Source: Solanum dulcamara
Taxonomy: Eukaryota > Streptophyta > Magnoliopsida > Solanales > Solanaceae
Length of the DNA stretch: 64,000 nucleotides
Assembly: GCF_947179165.1 (NCBI RefSeq)
Contig: NC_077239.1
Span: 20,429,134-20,493,133, forward strand
Direction: 5' to 3'
The translations under genes and the position numbers were made by a program. Shown in pieces: positions 11,442-23,326 of the stretch (its first letter is position 1; the number at the start of each line of letters is the position of its first letter). The notes beneath the pieces are model-generated. The model was not told the origin of the DNA. It saw only the letters and a list, made by a program, of their open reading frames with translations, and did not search any database.

Positions 11442-11779
11442 TTTTATGGGTTTCATCAATTTGTATTGAGTCAACTCAATTATGCTTTTAATAGACAATA
11501 ATAATCTATGCTTTCATGATTTAACTTCAATGACATGTTTTCAATATGTTTGGAAAGGAGTCATGCATTATTTTACGAATTGCAAGTCTGAATTTTGATA
11601 GCATTGTCAAGGATTTTAAGAATGTCTATGAATGATTTATGTAAAGATATGAACTACGTTTTCAAGTACGTTTCAAGCATGTAACCATTATTGTGAAAGG
11701 TTTTCTCACAATATGAAAGCAAGTATGATTTGGATTCCTAGAAATGTAAGTGTCCACATGTTATGTTATAATAATAACT

Positions 11780-12594
11780 CAACTAGGGTTCATGTGAATG
11801 TAAAAATAAACATTACTGTTAAAAAATTGAACTCATATGAATGATTACAATGTCAAATAATATATCGATAACTCAACAGAAGATTCATAATCAGCTTAAA
11901 ACTCAAAATATGGCTTAAAACTCAAAACTCAAACCCAGCTCGAATGAATGAAAATGTAAGGAACAAGGAAGAACATAGTCCAACATTATGATTAGCTTTA
12001 TATACATGTAATGAAGATTATCTAAGCAAAACTCAAAGACCTTGTTTGAAACTTTGGAACTTTTAGCTTCTCCTTTTCTTTCCAACTATTGCTCTAAAAT
12101 ATTCTAAGGATTAATGAGACAAAAACCTCATTGGGTACAGATAAAAGGTTAAATTTAGTCCCAAAACATCTTATGTTTAGTTTGGGAAAGAGTGGAAAAA
12201 GACTCAAATACCCCTCATTAAATGTGGGAAAAGTCGTCTACAGATGCCTTTTCATGATCCTATAAACCTTCATGGCCCGTGATGGTGTTTGTGAAAAGGC
12301 TAATGGAACAGGGACTCTTGGAGCATAGGTCTATGAGACCATTTACTATCTGTAAACACCTTCACGAGCCATAAAAATCTTTCACAACAATGCACTGGGA
12401 ATGGTTTCCTTAATATTGGGTCTATTGTGTCTTCTACAGTCCGTAGACCTTTCTATGAGTCATAAACTAGGACCATGAAACGGAAATTGGGGTTGGGCAT
12501 GCAGGACTCCTTCAACAAATGATCTTTATGTTCCGTATAACACTCTACGAGTTATAAAGGCCATCATGGAAGGAACTTCGAACTCTTAATTTGC
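11780..12594 (-). mobile_element. LTR fragment, minus orientation
   Basis: On the minus strand this has the layout of the B/A type U3: repeated cacgggccatgaagg-like words (12230-12560), then a segment resembling the gggcactttagacttttcc block of B (near 12190-12230). I infer a degraded LTR of a related gypsy family. No coding potential is seen. Confidence 0.45.
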
Positions 12595-14669
12595 CTAAGG
12601 GTTGGAGTTTTTATAATTTGAAAAGTTGACTTTGGTCATAACTTTAAGAAAACAACCTCAAATTCGTATTCTGATGGTTCCATCAGCTCTGGAGTGGCCA
12701 AATTAGTCTGGTAGCATGATTAGCATAAGTACCGAGGTAATTAGTACGAGTTTAGCACCATTTGATATTTTTTCCTTTCAAATTTGGCCTACTTTTGACT
12801 TTGGTCAATATTTTTGTAAAACACACTTGGCTAAAAATTCTGACAATGCTTTTAGCCCTAGAATGTTGAGTTTTTTCTAGAACGACCCTTCAGTTGCTTC
12901 CTGAGGCTTTCAGTTGAATCCCGAGACACATTATGGAAGTTGGCTCAAAATAGACTTTGGGTGTGGGTCCCACTTTCAATAGAAATGACTTATACGGAAA
13001 TTTTTACTGTACCATTGAGTTGAGAATGTCGAATTTTTTGCGGTAGCACATCTCATTTGCCCACACATGGTTATAAATAAATACTGAGCACCCCATCAGA
13101 GGATTTGGCATGCTAAGCTTGTTTTTGCACCATCTGTATCTAGTGTCGTCGATTAAGAGACCCCTAGATGCTAAAACGAATGTCACTTAAATAGCCAGGA
13201 GCTCACTAAAAAACCCAGCCCTGTTGGTTGGGTGTCTCTTAAGTAATAGCCATGTCGCTAACGGGACTGAACGATTAGTAGTCGCTAAAGTGAGGCCCGT
13301 CTTTTAGGTGACCTGAGGGTCATTTTTAAATCTTGATTTTCTAATTTTGAATTAATCTCAAAAAGTGATTTCTTCTTCAATTCTTTGGGGATTTTGGCAA
13401 TCCAAAAGGCTATTTTGCATAGAATTTTGAGGATAATCTAGTGGTATGTTCAATTTTGGAGTTAAGGCTTCCCTTGAGGTAATTTCTCCATTTTCCAGCA
13501 TTTCTAAGTTTTTAAAATTTGAGATTGATCATGAATGCATGTTTAGTATTGGTGTTGTTGTGGTGTTTGAATTGTTTTCCTTTTTGTATGAGTTGGGGCT
13601 AGTAGCTAGGCTATTCTTGGAGTCAATTCCATGAATTATGGAGCCGGTCCGACAATTCTTGATTTTTGACTCCGAAATTGGTCCATCTTAAAAATTCGAT
13701 GATTTTAGTGTCATAGCTATCATATTAATGTTGTGATTTTTTTGTTGATAGCGTGGATGCATTCAGAGGATGCTAAAAAGGGAAAAGCTCCAATTTCGTG
13801 AGTTGGAGCACGCGTGTTTGGCTTTCAGGTAGGTTACTATTTTCCCTTCATAATACTAAGCATGTTTAGGCAATTTTACATTTATTTGTATGATTTTGGA
13901 GTAATTTGCGTGTCGAGCATGATATTTTCCTATAATTCATGTCCTATGCCTTATTTCGGGTAATTATTTGATTGTGTAAGCATGACACCTATTATTATTG
14001 ATCATTCATGCCTTGTGGTGAATACTATTCATGTGGTTATATGTTTGGAAGCACATTTGGCCTTAGTATAGTCTTAGACTAGTGTTGCCTTAGAATCGCA
14101 AGATTTTGATGTCATTGGGCCTTAGAGCTTTTCTGACTTCATTTTGGACGGTTTGCACCTTGTAGACTTATATAGCAGATTGAGTCTGATAGTCTAAGCC
14201 ATATCTAGGCAGTAACTCAGCTTGTGAGTTTTACTTCCATAATGCCCTATACTCCTATAAGCCCTGAATCATTCGGTCCTTGATTTTTGGAAGTTTCCTC
14301 GGCGATTTGGGAAATATTTGGTTTGGGCTGAATTACATATTGATGGAATTTGTTTGGAGTCACTCCCCATGATGCACGTCTTTATCTACAGATATCCAGT
14401 TCCAGTCCATTGTCTAGCTTACTTGTGATCGGTTCCTTAGCTATATATACCTGATTCCAGTCCGTAGACCATCTTACTTGTGATTGATTCTTTAGCTATA
14501 AAAACCCAATTCCAGTCCTTGGTCCAACATACTGGTGTAAAGGATTAGCTATAGATATCTGGTTCCAGTCCGTGGTCTCTCTTACCTGTGTTCATTCTTC
14601 AAGCTACAGTTACCCAGTTATAGTGTGTGGTCTAGCTTACCCATGCTTGACCTTTGGTTAGAGCATTTT
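12595..14669 (+). mobile_element. Family E LTR, copy 1 (truncated)
   Basis: Colinear with 14750-16745: both contain gaaaagttgactttg, the tctgac...ccat block, gagcacccc/gtc ggagg..ggcat, repeated gtcgctaaag words, the atgcatgtttagt block, and a 55-bp tandem array (14390-14660). It lacks about the first 80-100 bp of the LTR and everything after the array. Copy 2 starts immediately after it. Confidence 0.75.
14390..14660 (+). repeat. 55-bp tandem array, about 5 units, copy 1
   Basis: Units contain ttccagtcc, then a cttacttgtg-like word, then ttagctata. The tccag anchor occurs at 14401, 14456, 14511 and 14564, giving periods of 55, 55 and 53; a fifth, degenerate unit follows. The same array is present in copy 2 at 16255-16770. 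Confidence 0.8.
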
Positions 14670-15349
14670 TGTAGCGACCCAAAGTCATTTATGACTTCCT
14701 GGCATTGATTGTTCGGTCTCTTGGTCGTTTGTTTGAGTTTTAGGCCCATTTTCCAGTTTTGTATCTTTTATAAATTGAAAAGTTGACTTTGATCATAACT
14801 TCAAGAAAACGACTTCAGAATGGTATTCTGACACTTCCATTAGCTGTAGAGTAGCAAAACTAGGCTAGTAGCATGGTCGGTATGAGTACTGAGGCAATCT
14901 GTGTGAGTTTAGGACCATTTGGCGCTTTTTCCATTGACATTTTGTCTACTATTTATTTTGGTCAACATTCTAGGAAAACGCACTCAGTTGAAAATTCTGA
15001 CAGTGTGTCTAGCTCTGAAATGTTGACTTTAGTCTGGATCGACCCTTCATTCGCTTCCTGAGGCTTTCGATTGCATCTTGAGGCCTGTTGTGGAAGTTTT
15101 GTCAAAATTAATTTTTTGTGTCGGACCCACTTTCAGCCGTAACGACCTCGTATGGAAATTTTGACAGCACCATTGAGACCAAAATGTTGAATTTGGTTGG
15201 GTGGCATATCTCATTTTCTCGTATGAGGTTCCAAATGAATACCGAGCACCCTGTCGGAGGATTTGGCATTCTAAGCTTGTTTTTGCACTAGTTTTATCTG
15301 GTACCATCACTTAAAAGATCCCTTCTCGGTAAAGTAAGTGTCTCTTAAG

Positions 15350-15455
15350 CGGCCAATAGCTTCCTAAAGTAGCCATCCCTGTTGGGTGAGTGTCTCTTAA
15401 GCGACAGCCATGTCGCTAAAGCGACTGATCCCTTAAGCGACCAGCAGTCGCTAAA
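15350..15455. repeat. cluster of gtcgctaaagcgac-type inverted words
   Basis: The words tcttaagcg, gtcgctaaagcgac and cttaagcgacc recur four to five times in about 100 bp; gtcgct/agcgac is a perfect 6-bp inverted pair. A weaker version lies in copy 1 at about 13230-13300 and on the minus strand at about 20020-20220. This is the GC-rich core of an otherwise AT-rich LTR. Confidence 0.6.
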
Positions 15456-16200
15456 GTGAGGCCCGCCATTTAGTTGGGTGTCGCTTATGTGATTCCTGGG
15501 CGGTTTCTAAAGCAACACATGAGGGTCTTTTTTAAGTCTTAATTTTCAAATTTTGTATTAAACTTCAAAGTGTGATTTCTTCTTCAGTTCTTGGCCGATT
15601 TGGGTGTTCTAAAAGGCTATTTTGAGTAGATTTTCGAGGAGTATCCATTTATTTTTCAATTTTTTAGGATTTTAGGGTTCCCTTAAGTTAATTTATCCAT
15701 TTTACAGTGTTTCTAAGTTTATCAAGCATGAGGTTGATCATGAATGCATGTTTAGTGTTGGAAGCGTTTGGCTGTCGAGCATGCGAATTTCCTAGATTCC
15801 ATGTCCTAGGCTTTATTTCGTGTAATTATTGGACTGTGTAAAGATGACTCTTATTGTAGTTGATCATCCATGCCTTGTGGTTAATATTGTGCCTATGGTT
15901 ATATATTTGGAAGCATGTTTGTCCTTAGTCTAGGTTTAGACTAGTGTTGCCTTAGACTCGCGCGATTTTGATGCTATTGGGCTTTATAGATTTTCCGACG
16001 TCGTTTCAGACGCTTAGCCCCCTATAGACTGATATAGGAGACTTCATTTTGATAGTTTGAGCCTTATTTAGGAAGTAACTCAGCTTATGATTTTACCTCC
16101 ATATTGCCCTACTCTCCTATCGGCCCTGTATCATTCGATCCTGGATTTTCAAAAGTTTCCTCGGTGATTCGGGATATATTTCGTTCAAGATGGAATAACA

Positions 16201-16586
16201 TATTAATGGCATTTGGTTTAAGTCACTCCCCCATGATGCATAATTGGACATTGATTCTGATTCAGTTCGATCCTTTAGTTACAGATACCAGGTTCCAGTC
16301 TGTGGTTTAGCATACTTGTGATCGGTTCCTTAGATACAGATACCTGGTTCTAGTCCATGGTCCAGCTTACTTGTGATCGGTTCCTTAGCTACATATTAAT
16401 GGCATTTGGTTTAAGTCACTCCCCCATGATGCATAATTGGACATTGATTCTGATTCAGTTCGATCCTTTAGTTACAGATACTAGGTTCCAGTCTGTGGTT
16501 TACCATACTTGTGATCGGTTCCTTAGATACAGATACCTAGTTCTAGTCCATGGTCCAGCTTACTTGTGATCGGTTCCTTAGCTACA
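16201..16586 (+). repeat. 193-bp tandem duplication, two copies
   Basis: tattaatggcatttgg begins at 16201 and again at 16394. The two 193-bp units are nearly identical over their length, with few substitutions noticed (accagg/actagg, ttagca/ttacca, acctgg/acctag). The unit itself contains about two and a half of the 55-bp repeats, so it is a higher-order duplication. The near-identical open frames at 16104 and 16357 are a by-product. Confidence 0.9.
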
Positions 16587-17682
16587 GATACTCGGTTCTA
16601 GTCTGTGGTATAGCTTACTGGTGTTCAAGCTTAGCTATAGATAACCGGTTCTAGTCCGTGTTCTAGCTTACCTGTGTTCAGGTTTCTAGCTATAGTTACC
16701 CATTTATAATCTGTATGCTAGCATACTCGTGCTCGACCTTTGGCTAGAACTACCTGGTTAAAGTCTGTGGTCTAGACCACACATGTCGAATCATTCCTAC
16801 AGCTACCATAATTTAGTCTATGGTTAAATTCCTGATTTCCTGATAAACTTTTGGTTAAGTCTTCATCTACTCTTAGTTATGGGTTGAGGTGTTAGAGTTG
16901 GATATGGTTCGGTTCAAGTCTAGAAAATGGTGATATTAATGAATTTCTTTAGCTCCGTTCTTTTTCTCCTTCAACTATTCTTGGATCTGCCAAGCTTATG
17001 GGAGTCCGTGTAGGTGGTTGCTCTTTATTTGTGCATGAGCGTATCCATCGAATTTATGGGAGCCAGGGGAGTTGGTTAGATTCCTTATCTTTTTTTTCTT
17101 GTAAACTCGTGTACATACCTATATTTACTTCTTGTTCTACCTTTGATATTGATCTTTTACTCATATTTTAGTTTTTTTGTTTATCTTGCTCAACAGCCTA
17201 TGATTCCTACTAGATATCTATTGTTTTAGTATGCATACTACACTCTGTATATATTTTCGTGATGTAGGTCCGAGTACTAGCTACCAGGGTTGAGTTCGAG
17301 CTATCTGCGGTCATGTTTTGAGGCGAGGGTGAGCACATTGCGTCCTAGATTTACCCGTATCCTTTTGTATATAATTTTGCTTGTCTTTTGATTTTTGAGA
17401 CAACTTTGTTTCTATGGTCCACTTTTGGGACTTGTTCTCTTTTTACTAATAGCTCTGTATAAGTGGCTTCCAGGTTATGGAAGGCATTCATTTTGATTTG
17501 TATATATATTTAGCTACTTCAATCATTCATATATGCTCCTATTATTTTTCTTTATGGTTTTAGGTAGATTGTAGGTCTTCTACCCTGATACTTTATTACT
17601 TACAGTTCTGGAATATGGGTCTGTTTGCCTGTTGGTGGGTTATAGTAGGCGCCATCATGACCTGAGAAATCAGGTTGTGACA

Positions 17683-17851
17683 CATTAACTCCAGAATAGG
17701 TAGTTTTTGGAACAAACCACCTAGCCTCTAGTGTTATAGCTCATTCTCAACCTCGACCTCTAGGTTGACCTCGGCCTCAACCCATATATGGGGTTCTATC
17801 TTCTAGTGAAGGAAGCTCTCGCCCACGCAAAAATGATCTCGTCCTAGCCAT
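17683..17851 (-). pseudogene. gag: gag N-terminus relic of minus-strand family E element
   Basis: On the minus strand an ATG at 17851 opens MARTRSFLRGRELP, a basic Arg-rich start like that of other gypsy gags, preceded by acceptor-like tttgtttcag. Stops appear within about 25 codons. It is cut off at 17683 by the right end of the plus-strand family E LTR. The leader and primer-binding site lie immediately upstream (17852-18057). Confidence 0.6.
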
Positions 17852-18039
17852 TTGAGAAATACTGAAACAAATAAAACTCAAAAGTCGCAATAGTGAAAGA
17901 CGTAAAATAAGGAAAAATACAAGTGAAGTATTCCTATAGATTCCATGTAGCCTCTCAAAGATAGGATAAGGACGTCATCATACCGATCTACGAGACTTTA
18001 CTAGGAACTTGCTCCTTTACTCGTGAGACTGGTGAAACT

Positions 18040-18057
18040 AATACTCTGGTACTACTT
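18040..18057 (-). other. primer-binding site, minus-strand family E element
   Basis: On the minus strand tagtaccagagtatt follows 3 nt after the LTR end gtgaca, one or two changes from TGGTATCAGAGT. It identifies 18058-20870 as a 5' LTR in minus orientation. Confidence 0.7.
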
Positions 18058-20870
18058 TGTCACGATTCAAAATTAGGCCATGATGGCACCTACTACAAAC
18101 CCCCAAAGTACGCAAGCCTAAACCTAAAACACAACTTGCTGCAGACAACAATTCAAGTATAAGATAATAAGTGGAAGATAGGAATAACATAACAGAAACA
18201 TACCTTATCATAATTTTTTTTTGATACATAGTATAGAAAAGAGGCACGATAGTGACTAGAAGACAAACTACAACAATACCAAATACTCGGACCTTGTGTC
18301 ACCTATAAATGAGCTACTAAATATAGAAAAACTATAAGTACAAGAGATCTAACTAAGTAAAAATGGAAAATAAAAGTCAGTACAACAAGGGGGAAAGAAG
18401 TAAGTCTCTAAACACCTGCAGCTCACCATGATCCATGTTTGAGAGGGTTAAGGATGATCCAAAGCACATGGAGGGTGCCTCGTATTTGGAGTTGCATTAG
18501 GAAAAAGATGCAATCATGTAGTATGAGTACCAAAACATATGTACTAAGTAGGCATCATAGGCCGATCGAGCTCAGAAAGATCATATATATAAATAAGTAG
18601 CATGATAGTTCTACCAAGAAGTCTGATAAAAGGCTAAAAGTAATCTGAAAATACCAAAAACTAATCTACCCAACCATACGACAAAACAATCTGTCAATCA
18701 CACAATAAGGTGCAACCCATTCTGGCCAAAGACGAATAAATGAAAAAAATTCCAAAGTTGCCTCGCGGACTGTCCCATAGACACCCGAGGTAATTTTGGA
18801 ACCCCGCTGGAGCTTATCAAAAAAGTAAAAACCCAAAATTTAGCCTATAGGCTACCAGAGCATATCAACAAGTACCTTATGAGGAAAAATGGTACATTTC
18901 TCTCAAAACCAAATTTCCTCAGTAAAATTAGTCAAAAAATAAGTAATCCCTCTCTCATGGAGCTAAAAACAAGTGGAAAGCGTAGTGTAACCAAAAGTAG
19001 TTCAAAAATCTCTTTTCTTTCAGAAATTAGATGAAAATATTCCATGAACATTGTTTCACACCCACTTAATCCAGTCATCATCACAAATCATTCAAAATTA
19101 TACACACAATCGGATGAACACCAATCACATCTCTAATTTACTTACCTAGAACTTCCGCCATTGCAAGCTCGCAACTTTTGGCCTAACATCTCATGCAATA
19201 AAGAGATACCTTTAAACACAAATAAAAAGAGGCACACAATTGACCAAAGAAACTAATGTGCGAACAACAAAGTTTCACACAACCTGGGAGAAATCTAAGG
19301 ATCTAAGTGGCAACCAAGCAAATAATCAACCTAACCTAGCACTCATCGACTAAAATACTAAGTTATATAACACAAAATGACCAATAATTCTAACTACAGA
19401 TCAAGGACACCTAAATACTAATCCTAAAACCATTCAATCTATAAACTTCTTAATAACATAGATAATAAAGCTAATTTAAGTCTAAAAGGGGAAAACCATA
19501 ACCTACCTGAAGGACAAAAATCAAACATGAACAACTACTCGGGCACTTTTTCCTTATGAAGAGCTTTAGGATACGGCCAAGCTATCAAGAACAAAAAAAG
19601 CAAGTCAATATGAGATTACTGATTTCCATATCACAATTATGAAATTCACACCAGAATTGGGTCAAAAATTGACCCTCAAATGATGTACAAAATTTCAAAA
19701 CTAAAACCATGATTATGTTACCTTCAAAGTGAGGATTACATGCCCAAATGTTGGGAGAAAAATGAGTCCAATTCCAACCTCAAATAGTCCAAATACTAAT
19801 CCTTGAAGATTTAAAATCATGTAATTTAAGGTCAATAAATGAAATGAACTATAGAATTAAGTAGAAGGGAAGGGAATTACCTTTGAAGTAATTCAAATGG
19901 TCAAGATATAAAAAAATTCACCTATGCCCGAGTTTCCTTCAAATGGGTTTATTCCTTGAAAAAGTGAGGAATAAAAGAGAATTAAATCCCCAGCAATAAC
20001 TGAAAAAATGAACAATGGCCTCTTAAGAAGCCATCGCTTTAGCCGTCAAGGGTGGCAAACGAGATCGTTGCCTAAGAGGCTCCTATAGTAAAAGTGGATG
20101 CCAGACTGCAAATCTGGCTAGCCTATAGCTTAAGTGACCCCCACCTTCCCTGACACCTCTGGTTTGTACCATTCTTAGGCCACTTCAAAGAATACTGCTA
20201 AAGCGACCAAGGGATGTTGAATTGACGGCACCAGTGACTGATACATCAGCAGTTTGGAGCACAATGCTCAAACTTCAAATGGACACTCAGTGCTCATTCG
20301 GGGTCTAAATGACGTATACCAAGAGTGCTATCCACTCGAAAACTACATTCTGGACTCAACAAAAAGTACTAAACAATAAATAGAGGTCGTCTTGTCAAGA
20401 TGTTGATAAAAATGAACACTTACATAGAAAAGCCATATAAAATGTTAAAAGCCACAAACTCACCTCAGATGCCTAGAGGATCAAATCGAAGGTCGTTCTA
20501 GTCCAAACTCGGTATTTTAAAGCTAACTATGATAATGAAATTTTAATCCAAGAACGTTTATCAAGAATGTTGACCGAAGTCAAAATTTGGTTAAAATTTC
20601 AAATCTAAAATGCCTAATTGTACAAACTTAAAATAAAAGCTGCAAAACCCAAACAAACTGTCACACTAGACAAAAATTACCCTTTCGGAGTCAATGATAT
20701 TGACAGAATCTTCATCTGACATCACAATCTCTGCATGTTGACTAAAGCCAAGTCTTTCAAGCCTTAAGCCTCCAAACTAGAAAAAACCAACAAAAAACTC
20801 ACCTGATCACCTCAAAAAGTTTTCCACATATCCCAACATCATATAAAAGCTACAAAGAATCTATGGGAAT
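18058..20870 (-). mobile_element. Family E 5' LTR, minus orientation
   Basis: The reverse complement follows the order of the plus-strand copies: a weak TGTAGC-like start near 20870, the cttcctgagg-like block (about 20465), the gagcact block (about 20300), gtcgct/aagcga words (20020-20220), and the end tagtaggtgccatcatggcc..cgtgaca (18058-18110). The start is less certain than the end. It lies head-to-head with the plus-strand copy 2 LTR. Confidence 0.7.
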
Positions 20871-20894
20871 GGAAAAACTGTAGAAGTGTGCAAA

Positions 20895-21140
20895 AACACA
20901 GAAATGACCACGATAGTCATACACTTTTAGGTACCTCAATGCATATGCAACCACCATTCCCTGCTTTATCAATACACAACTCAAATAAATATTGGATGTA
21001 TCATATCACACAGTAAAGCCCTCTCTCTCAAATGGAATACTCAGAAAAAAATGGTGGTGAGCAACTCCTTGAGCATCAAAATTCACAACGAACACTATTC
21101 TGATAACTTAAAAGGAACATCTACGTAAGTCAACTGAGTT
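20895..21140 (-). pseudogene. pol: RNase H relic, element F (truncated)
   Basis: The complement of 21040-21075 corresponds to the ggagttgctcaccacca stretch also seen at the right edge of the window in element H. Further on, VAYALRYLKVYDYRG (about 20955-20910) matches the family VAYASRQLKVHEKNY. The sequence then stops matching, so the catalytic Glu and the later Asp residues of RNase H are absent. Confidence 0.55.
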
Positions 21141-21184
21141 AAAGGCTCTATAATATCCGAGAAACCCTCTACGAACCATCTGTA

Positions 21185-21548
21185 TTAAACTACTCGTCCG
21201 ACAAAGCTACTAATCTCAGTCACGGAGATGGGCTTGTCAGATACACCATTAGACACCATGTAGCTAAATAGTGCTATAGACTCATGCCAAAACTCGCACT
21301 TTGAGAACTTAGAAGAAAGCCACTGATCTCTTAAATTTTCGAGCACAATCCTCGAATATTTCTCATAATCCTCATTAGTCCTCGAGTACGTCAGAATTTT
21401 ATTTATGAACATAATTAAAAAGGAGTTGATGTAAAGCCTTATACTTGAGTAATAAAATCCATGAATGTGATGGGGCATTGGGCAACCTAAAATACATGAG
21501 TAGTAACTCATAATGTCCATATTGTGTCCTAAATGCCATCTTACGGAA
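21185..21548 (-). pseudogene. pol: RT palm to connection relic, element F (part 2 of 2)
   Basis: The open frame on the minus strand carries VRWHLGHNMDIMSYYS in place of the family RTRYGHYEFLVMSFG. The metal-binding box FIDDIL is replaced by FINKILTYSRTNEDYEKYSRIV, so both Asp residues (now Asn and Lys) are lost. SSKFSKCEFWHESIALFSYMVS follows. The open frame runs on upstream into the solo LTR only by chance. Confidence 0.8.
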
Positions 21549-23098
21549 GTATGTATCATGACCCAACCCCATAGGCCGCGATTGGGGTCCGACCTGGACC
21601 CCCCGTATACATATGTATCTGATGGGGTCATATTGAATTGTAAATAAAACAATATCATGTAACAGAGCACCACTGGACGATAATATTTTCATAAATCCAT
21701 AGCCCTTTTTATTTGTATCACAACATAATAGGGCACGTAAGCCGACAAGGCTGCCATAACATAATAACATATATCATATATCATGTAGACCCAGTTGAAT
21801 CAAACTGACATACACAACCCACATATACATGTCTGCAAACCTCTAAAAATATAAATGACAACAGATGGCGGGACAGGGCCCCTGCCATACCACCGAATAG
21901 ACAACATAATTTTATACATCAGTGGACAATATTAAAAACTAGGCCCCGATACAATGGAGCCTCTTCCAGCTGAGCTGCATAGACTCCTAATCTGACGGAC
22001 TCTGAAAGCATGTATATGTACCTGCGGGCATGAATGTAGCCCCTCGAGAAAGGGGGTTAGTACGATATATGTACTGAGTATGTAAAATATAACATAATAC
22101 ACTAGAGGTATATTCGAAATAGAGAAGCAGGGGAATAAATTATCAAATCAAAGACATGTACCTATACTCTGTGAATCACAAAAGCATACATGCTCAATTT
22201 ATACAATATAGCCGGCCCTTTCAGGGGTCCGGTGAATCACATCTGTAGGACCATCATAGGCCCAGAGCCATCACCACCTTATTACAACACATCATCATAT
22301 ATATACATATGTACCCGGCCCTCTAGTGAGGGGCTCAGTGAATAATGCAGTGAATTTTGCACGATAACGTACCCGGCCTGGGACTCAGTGAAAAAAGGAT
22401 TACAGTATACACGAGTAGAGTAGTGAGTAACTATATGCAATTTAAGCCATTATCAGAGACTCGACAAAATAAGAAAGGTAAGCTTTTGTTTGAGGACTCG
22501 AGTAACGGTGTAGTCATCTCGAGTGTCCTCTAATGCCATTATGGGCTGTCTCAAAAGTAATCTCGGGGACCCTAGACATGTATTAACATAGGGCCAAATC
22601 ATTTATAGAATCAAAGACACTTAATCTTGTATAGTCTTTAAGACTTGGAGCCTATACATTTGGTACCTCTTTAACATATAAAAGTTTTCAGGGATATAGT
22701 TCAACTACTATAGGAGTTCAATATTCAGAAGTAAATAAGAGATGTTTAAGAATGGAGTTACCCTAGAGCTCAGATCATATTCAACTTACAACTAAGACAA
22801 AGACATGCCCAAAAGAAGAAAGAGAATAAGCTTTATGTAGTCTATACTTTCCTTCAGGTGATCTGCATATACATATTTCGTACCTGGCCCATTATGGGCT
22901 CGGTGAACCACTATGGCATCATAATCTCATTTTCGTACCAAATACATATCAACGGAAATGAGAGATAGCTGTACGTACTTATACCAAAACATGCCAAGAG
23001 AAAGCTTTACATACCTCTTGTGAGTTACTCTTTATCCCGTTCACCTCGTCTTCCTTTGAACTTATTCAATATGAAAGTAATACGAATATCAACCACTC

Positions 23099-23326
23099 TT
23101 AGCTTTCTAGCATCTTAGGTTGCACCTTAGCATTCTTCGAATCTATTTCCTTGCCTGTCTCTTCGACAAGTTCTTTAATTAGGTAAGGCATTAACGAAAA
23201 TTGGGCAGCACCTCCCCTATAATGTGCCCTATCCAAATTTCCAATTAAATCCTTAAGCACTATAGCATACCAACAACAACAACCTGCAGCATATATATAC
23301 ATAATCATGGCAATATTACAAAACAC
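23099..23326 (-). CDS. conserved LTR-encoded reading frame, C-terminal 65 codons (function unknown)
   Basis: A 75-codon open frame on the minus strand, of which the last 65 codons (23293-23099) have counterparts of exactly the same length in three other LTR copies (43994-44188, 49195-49389, 52053-52247), all ending at an aligned TAA. The most conserved stretch is YRGGAAQFSL; the C-terminus is KNAKVQPKMLES here. It is uninterrupted only in this copy; C copies have one stop and the D copy three. A splice-acceptor-like tatgctgcag lies at its upstream edge, so it may be an exon rather than a stand-alone gene. I do not recognise the protein family. It could be a captured host exon or an accessory frame of the retrotransposon, or conserved noncoding sequence that happens to stay in frame. 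Confidence 0.35.
   Translation of the reverse strand: MFCNIAMIMYIYAAGCCCWYAIVLKDLIGNLDRAHYRGGAAQFSLMPYLIKELVEETGKEIDSKNAKVQPKMLES

Larger units (their letters stand above)
2085..11770 (+). mobile_element. Element A: degenerate Ty3/gypsy LTR retrotransposon
   Basis: A complete-order gypsy element: 5' LTR (2085-4477), primer-binding site (4481), gag (from 4694), protease, RT, RNase H, integrase, polypurine tract (ending 9497) and 3' LTR (9498 onward, interrupted). The order protease-RT-RNase H-integrase defines Ty3/gypsy. Every coding region has multiple in-frame stops and frameshifts, and catalytic residues are lost in RT and integrase, so the element is long dead. The 5' end is defined only by similarity to the 3' LTR (tggtagttgtgg block at about 2108 and 9549) because the TG start is not visible. 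Confidence 0.85.
9498..11770 (+). repeat. Element A 3' LTR, interrupted
   Basis: Starts TGTAATGAC after the polypurine tract. Positions 9540-10215 match the 5' LTR from about 2100 to 2790, and 11108-11770 match about 2810-3270. Between them lie about 780 bp of foreign sequence and a 202-bp tandem duplication. The match to the 5' LTR stops near 11770 (ttatgttata), so the last roughly 1.2 kb is missing. Confidence 0.75.
14670..17682 (+). mobile_element. Family E LTR, copy 2 (full length, about 3.0 kb)
   Basis: Starts TGTAGCGACCC at 14670 and ends ..caggttgtgaca at 17682, canonical LTR termini. The 5-bp flanks (atttt left, catta right) do not match, so it is not a clean solo-LTR insertion. It contains inverted words around gtcgctaaagcgac (about 15412), the 55-bp array and a 193-bp duplication. 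An inverted repeat cctga/tcagg (17661-17674) lies just before the end. Confidence 0.75.

Noticed and set aside
16104..16569. Two proteins sharing an identical segment
   Set aside because: A by-product of the 193-bp duplication in a noncoding LTR array.
14665..17687. Family E copy 2 considered as a simple solo-LTR insertion
   Set aside because: The 5-bp flanks (atttt and catta) do not match and its left and right neighbours are different sequences.
21399..21770. Long overlapping minus-strand open frames of 162 and 123 codons at 21185-21770
   Set aside because: Only the part below 21548 is RT; the rest runs into the end of the solo LTR and is open by chance.
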